Below, piece by piece: positions 16,539 through 29,000 of a stretch of 64,000 nucleotides of DNA. The stretch lies in assembly GCA_902729315.2 (NCBI GenBank), contig LR746269.1, positions 2,464,501 to 2,528,500 of the forward strand, given 5' to 3'. Position 1 is the first letter of the stretch, and every line of letters starts with the position of its first letter. The position numbers were made by a program, and so were the translations under genes. The notes under the pieces were generated by a model. That model was not told the origin of the DNA, searched no databases, and was given only the letters and a program-made list of their open reading frames with translations. This DNA comes from Spirodela intermedia. Its lineage: Eukaryota > Streptophyta > Magnoliopsida > Alismatales > Araceae.

Positions 16539-18389
16539 CTTGGGCTTTTGATAAAGCGTTAAATATGAAATGTATTCAGGTGATTTTATAACCTGTGAAT
16601 GCCATTAGTACACAAGGTTTTCCCCCGATAGCCATAATAAATTTAATGTTTTCCCCATATCATTATTAAAAATGTAAATTAAAGGAAAACTCTCTCTACA
16701 TAATTAATATCTCTCTCTTGTGAATATCTAAACTAAAACTTCTATCATTTCTAGATGTAAGGGACCAATATTTATATTCTAGTTTTGTTTGTTACCAATG
16801 TGGGAGATATATTCATTCTTTACCATTCAAAGAATAGTAACTAATTTGCTTCTTCATAAAAAGACTATAAAAATCAGAACAGTTTACTATTGGCTTTGAA
16901 ACTCTTTATAAAGTTGATGATGACAACATGGTACTGGTCAAATAGTCATTATGTAATATCATAATTTATTTTTAGGTTTGAGAAATACTAGATAAATATT
17001 TTTCAAACCTTTAGTCCCATGTGATTTTGGGACTGAATGCATGGTGCAGAGTGTCTTTTTCTATTTTTAGCAAGGGATTGGACACAGACTCATAGCCAAT
17101 TTATTTTTTGTATTGTTGAAAAATAAATCATCTATTATAAATCCCCAATTTACATGGGCTTGATTCCTTTTATGATGTGACAAAAATTTCTTTTTTGTCT
17201 AAAAAAGAGTCTCAAGTGTATACTTGTGAAAGGGTAGCGTGGTTTTATACATAAAAGACACAATTGGAGGTTAATATGGTAATTTTATATAACAAAACAT
17301 CTCACTGAGTTTTCAAAGTTTACGTCCTAAATAGGAAGTAAACTCATCAAGAAGGAGAAAAATCAAAGTTGGAGAAAAAATACTAAAAGATAAAATTGTA
17401 TTTATTATGTTTCTAAAATTTAATGATAAGTTTTAGAGTTCACTTTCTTTCAACAATTTAAAATTTTCTTCATAGTTAGAAGTGAATCTACTTTGAGAGA
17501 GTGAGCAATTAAAGGGTGCTGTGGTATTCGAAAAAATAGGAAAAATGACAAAAAGTTACAATACCTCTCCACAACTAGTCATTTGGGATCATTTTATAAT
17601 CACTTTTTGATCATTAGAACATTCAAGAAATTAAAAAAATTGTCCCTCAATGGAACATTCTCCCCAATTACAAAGTGGATGAAAAATAATTCAAGGATTG
17701 AATTCAACATGGCTCTTTGAAACATTCAAGTGCCTTCTCACCTTAAGATGTTTCTACAACTTCAAGCAAAGCAATTCATGCTATTGGAAGTCACATACAA
17801 ATCTATGTTATGATTAATTTTTTTTGATTTGTTAACTATTTTTGGTACTTAAGTTGGGTTTGAACTGTGTTAGGAAGAAACTATTTTGGTGCTAATTTGA
17901 TTGGCCTGCTAGGTTGTAAATATAGAAGAGATTAAGTAGATGTTCATATGGTTTGCCCCATAGAGGTGCGAATTTAAAAAGTGCTTCTAGGAAACTACTA
18001 TATTGACTAAAGTTATGAAATTTAGTGGAGGCAGTTGAAGTTTGTGTGTTCAATGATTAATGATCATATCATAAGAGTGTTGAGTATGTCAAGTGGACTA
18101 AACACTACAGATCCGAATTTCATAATCTGAATTATACATAAAAAATATGAAAATCAACCTTGCTCTTAGTTCCTGTAGTTCTCTCCTAGAAACTATTATC
18201 TACCACAAGGCTAGCACACTTTAGTATCTATTCTCAAAAATACATCTCACATATTAAATAGGGAATAACTTTTAGTGACTTTTAAACCATTAATTTAGGC
18301 ATAGTTCAATTCCAAGAAAATGCTTTAACTTTTATAGTGTTTTAACTTCAAATTCTATTTCAGGCACTAATTTTGATACTCTTTTCCTC

Positions 18390-19125
18390 TTTTGTCATTT
18401 TTTTCATGATGATATTATTGACATAGACTAATAATATGGTAACACCTCTTAAAGATGGATGTTTAATAAAAAGGGTATGATTTAAATTTTTTTTATACCC
18501 AATGCATACACAACTTAAGAAAAGTGCCCAAACTAGGTTTGAGGTGACTGCTTCTGTCCATACAATGCATTATTCAACTTATAGATAATATTTGTAGATA
18601 ATTCAGTCCTTATATTGATGAGACTTGCATATAACTTTTATTACTTATTTCTCCATGCAAAAAGGTACTTTTTACATTGAAATATTGTATGTCCTTGTTT
18701 TAATTAGCAACAAGTGCTAACAAAGTCTTGATCTTATTCATTTTTGCTTCAAGTGAAAACTTCCTAATTAATTAATTGCATAAATTTTCATATATTCTTT
18801 TGTAATCATACAAACCTTGTATTTTTCTATACTTCCATCAACTGTATATTTAATTATGTAAACCCATATGTAACTAATAGATTTTTTCCCTATTGGCAAT
18901 GTCGTTAGTTCTCAAGTTTTATTTTTCTTTGAGGCATCTAAATTACTTGTTCATAGCATGTTTCTATTCTTTACTACAAAATAATTCAGAAATAGAAGTT
19001 GGGTGATAATCTTATTTAAGTTAGCAATAAAGGCTCTATAATGACGTCTTATATGAAATAATGACGTCTTATATAAATGCTACTATAAACCCATGTTCCT
19101 TTCTTAGGAACAATAGGTAAAGTAT
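18390..19125 (-). pseudogene. Degenerate Copia (Ty1) reverse-transcriptase fragment
   Basis: On the minus strand, stretches translate to Copia RT landmarks in the right order despite many stops: GKKSISYIWVYIIKY near 18905-18855, VDGSIEKYK near 18840-18810, a PFLHGEIS stretch (the family's FLHG motif) near 18660, and LLVYVNNIIM near 18440-18405, the place of the catalytic YVDD box. Both catalytic aspartates read as Asn here, and the frame is broken repeatedly, so this is a dead remnant. It lies just outside copy 1 of the duplicated block. Sequence up to about 20044 on the same strand may belong to the same element, but I cannot prove it. No LTR was identified for it. Confidence 0.82.
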
Positions 19126-20094
19126 CATTATCAGCTATGAATAGGTTATTTCTCTCATCATCTTCCAGATGAATTGACTAAATTTAGACTTTGACATTTG
19201 TGATGTAGTTTTTGGAAATGTGAATTCAAGAGCATTAGGTCTAGTAGTATTAGGATGTGAATGAAATTGCGATGATGCATTTGGCAAAATAGTATGATAC
19301 CATAATATATAGGTGGATAAGTTTGAAGGTGAAGTGTTGTCTTTAGTATTTTCAATTACTTGGCCATCTCCTTAGAAGCAGACTTGAATAATATAATTTA
19401 TTCTAATGAAAAGTTATATTGACATAAATTTTTTTAATGAAAATTTTATCCTTAGATGCAGACTTGAATAACCCATGTTATTTTTGATTCAAGGTGACAG
19501 AATTTATACTTTTGTGTTTGTGAATAACCAATATACTTTTGTGTTTGTGATAATAAACTGTTTTTTAACTAAAGAATGAAATTGTGATAATGTAATAAAT
19601 TTATGCAAATTTTCCGTAATCATCTAAAAAGGTGACAAACCATCAAGCACCTGTGATGTTTGTTGATGAGGGACTCGAAATACGTATCCAAAGAAAATAA
19701 TTGATATAGTTAAAATTATTTTCAAGGAAAGGTATTTATTTGCACTATGCAAGTTGAAATATATCACAAGAGAAGTTTGTGATATTTAAGTATTGAAACA
19801 AAGATGAAAACAGTCATTATTACTTTGAAGAATGGATGGATAGTGAAGGAGTCACATGTTATCTAGTGAAGATGGATGAAGAAGAATATCTACTCTCATC
19901 AGCATGTAGCTGTCCACCAGGGAGGTTCATTCCATCAACATCATTTGATTGACTTGGCATGTCTTTGTTGTAGACTTCATTCCGCTCCGTATCAAGTCCA
20001 ATTGTCTTTTCACATTTATTTTCCACAAAAAATACAAGTCTCACGATGAAATAAAATACGCGTCATGATGAAATAAAATTCGAGTGTTCAACAA
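19126..20094. other. AT-rich spacer between duplicated blocks
   Basis: No gene recognised. A minus-strand frame of 61 codons (20044-19859) has no family match that I know. The stretch probably continues the Copia debris. A short direct repeat, ACTTTTGTGTTTGTGA, occurs twice (near 19508 and 19534). Confidence 0.5.
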
Positions 20095-20159
20095 GTTTGA
20101 CCAACGCTGTACACCTATTCTAATTCTATGCATAAGTCAACCCTGCAGGGAGGACCGTT

Positions 20160-20190
20160 GGGGGGAGGGGGGGGGGGGGGGCGGCGGGAT
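20160..20190 (+). repeat. Poly-G tract (G-quadruplex-prone)
   Basis: A run of G broken only by an A and a C lies about 230 bp upstream of the second paralogue. The matching tract in copy 1 is shorter (14877-14892). Such runs can fold as G-quadruplexes and are prone to slippage and to sequencing or assembly error. Confidence 0.85.
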
Positions 20191-20413
20191 CCGAGCGTGA
20201 CTAAGAAGCTAGAGCTCGATATTCTTATGTGGACCCCACTGCACCAATGTATTGGCCACGACCGACGACCACCATTATTGACTTTGAACGAAGGAAGCCA
20301 TGAATTCAGCCCCTCTCTCTCGCTTGAAGGACACATGATAAATAGCACGCCACCCCCAGCACCACCATCTGGAGAGCAGATAGACAGATAGAAATAGAGA
20401 GAGGGAGAGAGAG

Positions 20414-20857
20414 ATGGAGATCTTTCCGGTGCAGTTCTGCAGGAACATAACAATGATGTCGGGGAGGAGATACCAGAGGCTGGAGGACGGAGAGGTGGTG
20501 GGGGACCGGAGGAGTCGGAGGGTAGTGAAGCTCGGCGGCGGTGGCGGCCGGAACAAGAAGAAACTGGGCAACGGCGGTGCCGCCGGTGGCCGGGGGGGGC
20601 TGAGGATGCGACGGATTTTGAGGTTCTGCTCCCCCATGAGGCTGCTGGTCCGGGCCAAGGACTCGTACATCAGCGCCATGCTGGCGATGGCCGGGAAGGG
20701 CGGCCGCATGTCGGGCTTCGCCGGTTCGGGGGCACTTTGGTCCAAGAGGGTTCCCAAGGGCCGCCCGGCGGCGCCGCCCCCCATCGACTTCGACACCAGG
20801 ATCCTCATCGAGGTCTACAAGTCCCTGCTCGCCCCCCGAGAGTTCGCCGCCTTGTGA
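20414..20857 (+). CDS. Small arginine-rich plant protein, paralogue 2
   Basis: Intact single-exon frame of 147 residues, paralogous to 15092-15529. By my hand alignment the two differ by 17 substitutions and one two-residue gap. Thirteen of these changes and the gap fall in the first 62 or so residues and in one four-residue stretch (AREG versus GSGA), while the Leu/Arg helix, KDSYISAMLAMAGKGG and the terminal TRILIEVYKSLLAPREFAAL are identical. That pattern suggests purifying selection on the C-terminal domain in both copies. It is rich in Arg and Gly and has no signal peptide or membrane segment; the function is unknown to me. An AATAAA signal lies near 21083. A TATA-like GATAAATAG lies about 75 bp upstream of the ATG, as in copy 1. 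Confidence 0.8.
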   Translation: MEIFPVQFCRNITMMSGRRYQRLEDGEVVGDRRSRRVVKLGGGGGRNKKKLGNGGAAGGRGGLRMRRILRFCSPMRLLVRAKDSYISAMLAMAGKGGRMSGFAGSGALWSKRVPKGRPAAPPPIDFDTRILIEVYKSLLAPREFAAL

Positions 20858-21593
20858 ATAGGAGAGAGAGGGAGAGAGAGAGAGAAAGCGGCGGCGGAGG
20901 AGGCTGTTTCTTTCTCCTCCGTCGAGTTCTCATTCTTCTTTATCTCCCTTCGCCTAACCCATTCGTTGCTTTGTTTATTCATTCTTTCGTTCCATCTCAC
21001 GCCGTTTCCTTGAGCGGGAGGATTTTCTTTCGTTGTGTACAGACGAGCTCTCATCTGTAACGCCTCCTACGACTGGCAAAGTAATAAAACTTCCATCGTT
21101 ATTCATCAAGGCTACTCCGCGCTGCTTCCACGTGATTCCTTTGACTCTACGCTGTGTTCGGGATGATGAAGAACGCTCACAGACGGAGTCAGAGCTGGCC
21201 TGTCGATTAGACCAAACTTGAGATGTTTTTTTCATCTGAGCACACTCGATTTGACCGTAAGTTTAGACATGAAGAGGGTGACGTGGTCATCCTAGACTCG
21301 GAAGATGTCGGTCGCAACAGTGGAATGTGAAGAACAGTCAATAAACCAACCAGTATCGAGATTGGTCAGTGTGAGGATTTACAGGGCTGCTTGCCGTCGC
21401 ATGGAGAAACGGAGAACCACTCCCTGTTGCCGAGGAATCACTTGGAGAGCTTTAAAAACCTCACTTTGTCTATTGGAAACGAGGTCCGAACTGTGTGCGA
21501 CGATGGGGAATACCGGAGAACAAAAACGTGTGGCTGGAGGTGGAACAAGTCCATGGAGAGAGCAGCGATAGAGGGAGGGAGGCAGGGTGGGGG

Positions 21594-21596
<3 letters not shown>

Positions 21597-21664
<68 letters not shown>
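21597..21664 (+). repeat. (GA)n microsatellite
   Basis: A nearly pure GA dinucleotide run of about 65 bp, the counterpart of the expanded array in copy 1 of the duplication. Confidence 0.92.
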
Positions 21665-21668
<4 letters not shown>

Positions 21669-23510
21669 GGGTTTTAGATTTTTTTAAGCGTTATATACCA
21701 AATATATGTAGGTGATTTTATATATTGTAAATGCCATTAGTGTTAAAGATTTTCCTCCGATAGCCACAAAAATGAGTGGACTTCTTATTTTCCCTTGATT
21801 ATTATCAAAAAGCTAAATTAAAGGAAAGCTTGCTCTACAAGATTGATTAATACCTTTCGCATGTGCATATCTGAACTAAGATGACTTTTAGATGTAGGGG
21901 ACCAATCTTTATATTCTAGTTTAGAGATGTTTTTAGTTGCTTACTAATGTGGGAAATACATACAATATTTACCATTCAAGGAATAGTAGCTAATTTGCTT
22001 CACAAAGAAAACTATAAAAATAAGAACAGTTTGCAATTGGCTTTGAAAGCCTTTACAAAATTGATCATAACAGATGGGTAGACTAGTAGAGTAGTCATTA
22101 TGTAATATCATGATTGTGTATGTATGTTTGAGAAATACAATATTAATACTTTTCAATCCTTTAAAACAGTACTACGTGATTTTGGGATTGGGTGCATGGC
22201 CTAGAGGGTCCTTTTCTATTTTATTAAGGGAGTGGACATAACAGACACACCAAATTTATTTTTGATTGTTGAAAATAAATCATTTATTATAAATCCCTAA
22301 TTGAATTGGCTTGATTTCTTTTATGATGTGATGGAAAGTTCTCTTTTTTCACTAAAAAAGAGTCTCAATGTTAGACTTACCTAGTTATATGAGTTTTAAA
22401 AAGTTAGGAAGACATTATGAAAGGGTAATATGGTAATTTCATATAACAAAACACCTTACCCACTCAGCTTGCAAAGTTCACCTTTTAAATAGGTAAGTCA
22501 TCAAGAAGGAAAAGGATCAAAATTTAAGAAATTTTGCTCAAAGATAAAATAGTATTTCTAAGTTACCAAAATATTTGAACATCTATGTAACTCTTGAAAA
22601 TGTTTGCTTCCAACTACTCTAAATTAGTTTGTAAAATTTTAATAAGAATTTTTAAACCCCACTTTTCCATCATAATTTATGTTTTTCTTCACAATAGAAA
22701 GGGTCAACTCAAGAGAGAGTGAGCAATTAAAGGGTGTTGTAGTATAAGACAATAGAAAAATTGACAAAAAAATACAAGACCCTCTAATTGGAAGCAATAG
22801 TCATTGAAAACCTTTTCTAATCATTTTCAAAAAAATTATGTTAAAAAAAATGTCATTAAAATTTTCAAAAAAATTAAAAAATTGGCCCTTAAATGAAAAA
22901 AAAAGGTGCTCCCCAAATCCCAAGTGGAGGAAAATCATTCAATGATTGACTTCAATGTTTCTCTATTAAACATTCAAGTGCATCCACACACCAAGATTTT
23001 GTTACAACTTTGAGCTGAGCATTTAATGCCACCAAAAGCTCTTTGCCAATACTATAAATTATTAATTTATTATTAATTTTCCATGTAATATTTTTGATGC
23101 TCAAGTTGAGCTGGAGGTGTGTCAAGAAGAAATTAAATGAACACTTATTTGATTTCCCTCCTAGAGTTGTGGATTTAGAAGAAATTGAGTAGGTGTTGAT
23201 AGAGGTGACTTTGAAAGAAGTGTTTCTAAGAAACAATTGGGTTGGCTAGAATTTAGTGAAAGATAATTGAAGTCATTGTGCTCAACAATGAAGGACAATG
23301 TCTTAAGATAGTTGAGTAGGCCAAATAGACTAGACCACTACAAGTCCAAATTTCATAATCTGAATTAAAAAAGATCCAAATCAACTTTGCACTTGGTTCT
23401 TCTAGAACTCTCCTAAAAACTATTATTTACTGCAAAACTAATACACTTTGATATTTATTCTAGAAAACATATGCCACATACCTTTTAGTAACTTTTAAAA
23501 TGTTTGACTA

Positions 23511-25500
23511 ATTATAAAGTCATTGGTAATGAGTTTGATTGAAATACTACGATAGGTAAAAAATTCAAATAATGGACAACCAGATGATGAATTTTTTTCT
23601 AAAACATCACTATAATGAATTTAAATGATGAAAATATTGTTAAATTTTATTTGATTTTTTATATGCTAAAATTGGAGCTTAATCGTTTTGTGTTGTGGTG
23701 ATAGTAAGAATAAAAAATATAATATTATTTCACTACCACTCTAATTTTCACTATTGATTTCATTTGGTTGTCCACAATTTTTTCTAGAAGCTAAAATAGG
23801 TTAAACTATTTATTCTAAAAGGCCAGCCTCACACATTGGAATAATACAATTCAAAGTTATGAATTTAATCAATGGGTTATCTTTAAATATTGTTTTTTAG
23901 AAATATTGAATTTATGTAAATCAATTGCCAAAGCTTCTATATTAAAATTAGCAACTCAAGTTTATCCAAAATATGGAATCTACTTTCAAGACCTAGGTGG
24001 CTCAATGTGAGTGGTAGATTTGTAATCCAGAAAAGTTCTTGGTATTGTTCAAGAAGAAAGATACAAAAGATATTGTAGAACTCGGACAATCATTGCATGA
24101 GATTTACCCATTACTAAATGCAAGCATAATAGATTGATAACATAATCTTAAGCTTTAGTTCTGTAGAAATGATATGCACAGATTACATCAGCTAATTCTA
24201 CTCAAGTGCTTTGATATCATGAAAACCAAATGAGGGTAAAGCCTATAGCCATGTGATGCCATTGTTGGCAGCTGGAGCCATTCAAAGAAGTTTTTAACCT
24301 CTTAGAAGGATCTTTGGTAACTAAGATGAAGGGATTTATCATGTATGCCTTATATAATATTAAAAAAATATTTAAATAAATGACATCCTAGTTGCCTGAT
24401 CCATGTTTCAAATTGTTCTCTCCAATTTGAATGCTGAATTAGTTGAAGAAATTGGATTTTGTCATTCTTTAAGCATACTAGAAGAATGGACATGATTTAG
24501 AAAATAATTTGTTGTTGCACTTTTTGATAGATTTTTGTCATTATTGATGGAGAAAAGATCAGCATTACTAAGTCAATTAATATAAGTCACGCTAAGATAG
24601 TCATGATGACATAAGGCATTTTAAAATTAACCTTCTTCCCCAGCTCTATTCCTTGGTCAATTTTGTCTAAGCTTCCAATGAGTGAAGTGTAGCACTTATA
24701 AGGGATTTAGTTCTTTAATTGTTTGATAAGAGATTCCTTTTTTTTGGATACATGTTGATAATATTTTTGGATTGGTTTGCAAAACGTCTACTCAACTATT
24801 TTTTAGATACTGCAAGGGAGTACCAATTAATGAGACATTTTTATAATTAAATAATCAAACTATAAAATTCTAATTGATTATCTAATCAAGAAAATTCCCC
24901 ATGAATGTACTCAAATTGGGTTTGAAATTATGTCAAATTATTATAAAAATTCAATTTAATAAAAAAACGATTTTTTTTTTGTGTATTATGTGAAGCATAA
25001 CAAAATGTGAGACACATGATACTTGGAGATAAGCATGGCAACATATAGAGAGAAGATTCTCTATAAGCTCTCAAGAGAAGATTCTCATAGAGAGTGTTAA
25101 TTTACTTTAATTGACAACATGTGCAACAATAGAGAGTCGTTTACAGAAAGGGTCATTCCATGAATGAATGCCATGAGAAACAAGAGTTGACATAATTACA
25201 GGTCAACTGTCGTTAGTTGTGCCAATTGTCAAACTGAAGTGCGAGGATGTAAAAATTTTGAGGGATGTAGTTGAACAATCAAAGGTATGTATGTATGATG
25301 AAAAATAAGATATATATATGGGCTTCTTAGTGCTAAAAAAATAAGGGTCTACAGGGATTCTTCCATAAACAACGGTCAACCGATCGTGATTTTGGTTGAA
25401 GTCAAACTGTTCCCTGATTCGACTTTGGTATTGAATCTTGATCTCTTTGCCAGAAATGGCCGCCACATTGTTTTGGTCTGCTTCCATTTAAGTACTATAT
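23511..25500. other. AT-rich intergenic region, no gene recognised
   Basis: Low-complexity AT-rich sequence with stops in all frames. On the minus strand near 24226-24205 a TGATATCAAAGCAC stretch resembles the methionine-tRNA primer-binding site of Copia elements, but I found no LTR beside it. A 94-codon minus-strand frame (25487-25203) starts with a plausible ATG but resembles no family I know. Confidence 0.5.
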
Positions 25501-25634
25501 AAAACTATCTGGACTGGGGTTCATAAATGGAAGCCTGGCCGACCCGTTGCTCTTCCGGTGGTCAGCGTGGGGGCCCAATCGTTGACCGGGACGTATCTAT
25601 TGCAGAGTTGACTAGCGCCGTGAGGAAGGCGAGA

Positions 25635-25693
25635 TCACGTGAGACGAGACACGTTGCCGTGGTGGGTGGCGACGAGAAATCCGATCTCACGTG
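25635..25693 (+). promoter_or_regulatory. Two G-box elements upstream of aldolase
   Basis: TCACGTGA at 25635-25642 and CACGTG at 25688-25693 are G-box cores, and a GATAAG I-box lies at 25865-25870. The pairing of G-box and I-box is typical of light-regulated photosynthesis promoters (established knowledge). They lie about 180-420 bp upstream of the aldolase ATG, which fits a Calvin-cycle gene. Confidence 0.6.
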
Positions 25694-26050
25694 TGTTGAT
25701 AGCCACCTACCGGCCGGATCGAGCAGCCCCACAAGGTTTGATGTTTCCTGGGGACATTATATCCGAATCCATTCTCCGTAGAGCCACGCCATCGAGGCCT
25801 ATGAGGAGGTGGAAATAGACGGAGAATATGCAGTGACCTTATGCGCTTTATCTTGTTCCGAAGGGATAAGAGACTGGTACGGAGGATGTCAGCAATCGTC
25901 ATCACCTCTCTATCATGAACAATTACATATATGCCCTTAAGTGGCTTGTCTCTTTCCGGCTTTAAAAACGACCCCATCGGCGGAGAACCGGAGAGGTTAG
26001 AGAGAGTGAAATCGACATCGCCGAGGAAGCAGAGAGAGAGAGAGAGAGAG

Positions 26051-29000
26051 ATGGCGACAGCGACTGCTCCGCCGTCGACGAGGTGGATCGGCAGCCGGAA
26101 GCTGTTGAACCGCGGCGTGAGTTCCCTCCGGACAGTGCCGCGACGGGTGGTCGTGCAGGTCAAGGCAGGGGCCTATTCCGACGAGCTCGTCCAAACCGCC
26201 GTGAGTGGCTCGTTGTCTTCTTCCCCCAACTGGATTCCTGAATTTTCCTTGTCCATATATATATATATATATATTTCTTCTTCATCTTTTGTTACTGAGA
26301 AAACTGCAGCCCGAATTTTGATCTATTTTTTCTCGGTTTTCCTTTTGTATTAATCGCATCTCTTAGAACAGGATTTCTGTCCTGCGATGTAAACCGTAAT
26401 TAAATAGGTTTTCGTTTTTCTCCTTTTGCATTTTAACTCGGAAGTGCACATGTAGTTTCATGATCTGAAAATATTACATCAGCCGTTCAACGCACATGTA
26501 GTTTCATGGTTTTATCAGTCAAAATGTCTGCTTGTCGCAGATCAAGTTCGCCGTTTACCCGTTGTGTTTGGATCAATGTGGTAGGCTCTGTTTGTAGCGT
26601 TGATTTTACTTAATCTGCCGCTTACAACAGTCAAAATATTGGGGACCCCCAGATCGGGAGTTCCTTTGGCTCTGGCTTCGAGAACGAGTGATTGTCCTTC
26701 TCCAACCTTTAATGGAAAACCGAAGATCGAACATGTCTATAAGGGTTTGCTTCTGCATGGAGCATTCAGATGAATTCCCTGAGTCTGAAGTTCAATTCTA
26801 TCTTCTGATCTAGCGTCGACTTTTCCTTGGAACATTATTACGTTTAAACTACGTTGCCTTGCCTTGGTTCAACGGAGTCTTGGCTGGACATTTGTGTTTG
26901 GTCTTGATGTGATAACATCTCGTGTGTCGTCCTCATTGTCGCACTTTGTTGTACGCCTTCAGCTGTACGTTTAAAAGTATTCTATAGCCGATGAGATTTA
27001 TTTTTTTTGACGGTTGACTACGTGTCGCTATCTCTTAGTTACGTCCAAGGAGACCCTTAGTCTGCGTTTCGATTGCTACCCTTTTATATTGATTTGTTTC
27101 TCATTTTTTTGGCAAAATGCAAAAAAATTGTTTATTTCCTCACAATGTTAAGGTGGATAGCTCTCTGATTTGTCTATGGAATGTATGATTATAGAAATCT
27201 ATTGCATCTCCTGGGCGTGGCATTCTTGCCATTGACGAATCAAATGCCACGTGTGGAAAGAGGCTTGCTTCAATTGGGCTGGATAACACAGAAGAAAATC
27301 GTCAAGCTTATAGGCAACTTCTGTTGACAACCCCTGGACTGGGTGAATACATTTCTGGTGCTATTCTATTTGAGGAAACACTTTATCAGTCCACAGTAGA
27401 TGGAAAGAAATTTGTGGACTGTCTGTATGAAGGGAATATTATGCCTGGAATTAAAGTCGATAAGGTAATTCTTCTTGTCATTTATGTCATTTAACCAGTT
27501 TAGCAAAATCCCTCATACAAACTCACTTAGTATTTGGGAAAGATGACATATTTCAAACTGGCTTTCTTTTGAAGGGTTTGGTGCCTCTACCAGGATCAAA
27601 CAATGAGTCATGGTGTCAAGGATTGGATGGATTGGCTTCAAGATGTGCTGAATACTACAAGCAAGGTGCACGCTTTGCAAAATGGTGAGTGCATATCATT
27701 TTCAAGCTTTTTTCATTGCATGTCTTTTGTTATGGACTTGTGGGTATCTATAATTTTTGTTCATTTTGTGTGGAATTTATGTATTCTTTAATTCTTGTTT
27801 CTTTTTCGAGCCTTCAGGCGTACAGTTGTTAGCATTCCTTGTGGCCCATCTGCACTGGCTGTAAAGGAAGCTGCATGGGGCCTTGCTCGTTATGCTGCTA
27901 TTGCTCAGGTACTGATAATCTCATCATTTGCATATTCTGGCACCAAGCGTTCAAGTTACACCGAAGATAATTCAAATTTAGAGTTGTTTCCCAGTTGAAT
28001 TCCTTCCAAAAGTCTTGCGATTTTTATCTGAAAAACATATTTAATTACAGCTTTTGCATTTTCTTCATAAATACACGCACACTAGGATTTTTTTCTTATG
28101 TTCTAACTTGTTGTTGTAGATTTCTCAAGAGCATCTTTTTCTCAGATTTTTATTGTTAATTATTAGTGGACTCTGTGGGGTTGCTTCCCTGACCTGCTGT
28201 TTGAACCCCACGTTTTTTGCCTGACAGACGTGGTCAGGAAGCTGTGTGAATAGTGCTATAGTTCAGAGCTGAGAGGTTTGACATATACCCATTCACATTA
28301 TTCCCATATTTTGAGAAGGAGGTGCCTCCTCATAGAAGGGAACCTGTCTCTCCATATACTAGGAGATCACTCTTATCACTAGCACCTGTTTCTCCAAAGT
28401 AGATGTGTTTTGAATTTCCGTATTGTTGGATATTTGCTTCATATTGGTTCATCATACTTGAGGGGATGTGCAAGTGGGTGCTTAGCTGATCGCAAACAAT
28501 GTAGATGGCCATTGGGGCGCTAATTACTTCTTTAATCTCTAATGTTCTTATTGGGTTTCGAAGGGAGGGGTATCTTCACTTATTGGTATCCCAGTTGCCA
28601 CTGGTAACTGGTTTAAGAACACGTTTATGTATTAGCCTCTTAGTGGGTAATATTGCTTTCTATGTCTAAATCCTCAGGTATGATGAGGAGATAGCCAGCG
28701 ATCCATCCCTTGTGAGACTTCCAAGACCTCTTCAATACGATTTTAAGGAACCTAGAGCCTTCAACGTGGAGCTCTCTCAATGGCTGCATGCCAAATGTCC
28801 CTTCTTTCTATCCATCTTCGTCCACTCCTCCCACGATCTTCTGCTTTTCTGTGCCATTCTGCTGTCGTAAGAATTCTATCAGGAGTTCTTTCAAATATTT
28901 CTGCTGCTACTTTGGAGAAATGGACCACATAAATATTTCAAGTGTGAGAGCTTAGGATTCCTGAAGGATCCAGGTTATTGCCCACCTTAGTTTACTTCCG

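Larger units (their letters stand above)
14808..18290 (+). repeat. Segmental duplication, copy 1
   Basis: This block aligns with 20095-23510 in the same orientation. Alignment begins near TTGACCA with a shared CATAAGTCAACCCT, a poly-G tract and a TATTCTTATGTGGACCCCAC stretch. It covers the small gene and its 3' region and continues through about 1.8 kb of AT-rich non-coding sequence (for example GGTGATTTTATA then AATGCCATTAGT, and GGGACCAAT(A/C)TTTATATTCTAG in both). Similarity fades near TTTTAGT(G/A)ACTTTTAAA. Copy 1 has a longer GA/GATA repeat array than copy 2. Boundaries are by eye, within about 30-50 bp. Confidence 0.85.
20095..23510 (+). repeat. Segmental duplication, copy 2
   Basis: This is the second copy of the block at 14808-18290, in direct orientation, about 5.3 kb downstream. 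Relative to copy 1 it has an insertion of about 30 bp upstream of the gene (a CCTCTCTCTCGCTTGAAGGA segment), a longer poly-G tract, a canonical AATAAA where copy 1 reads AATAAG after the gene, and a much simpler GA array at 21597-21664. The homologous AT-rich tail extends to about 23.5 kb. Confidence 0.85.

Noticed and set aside
25203-25487. 94-codon minus-strand frame upstream of aldolase
   Set aside because: No family resemblance, no splice partner and no paralogue; kept only as a note.
25527-25781. 84-codon plus-strand frame in the aldolase promoter
   Set aside because: It lies in the region with G-boxes, has no family match and is not linked by splicing to the aldolase exons.
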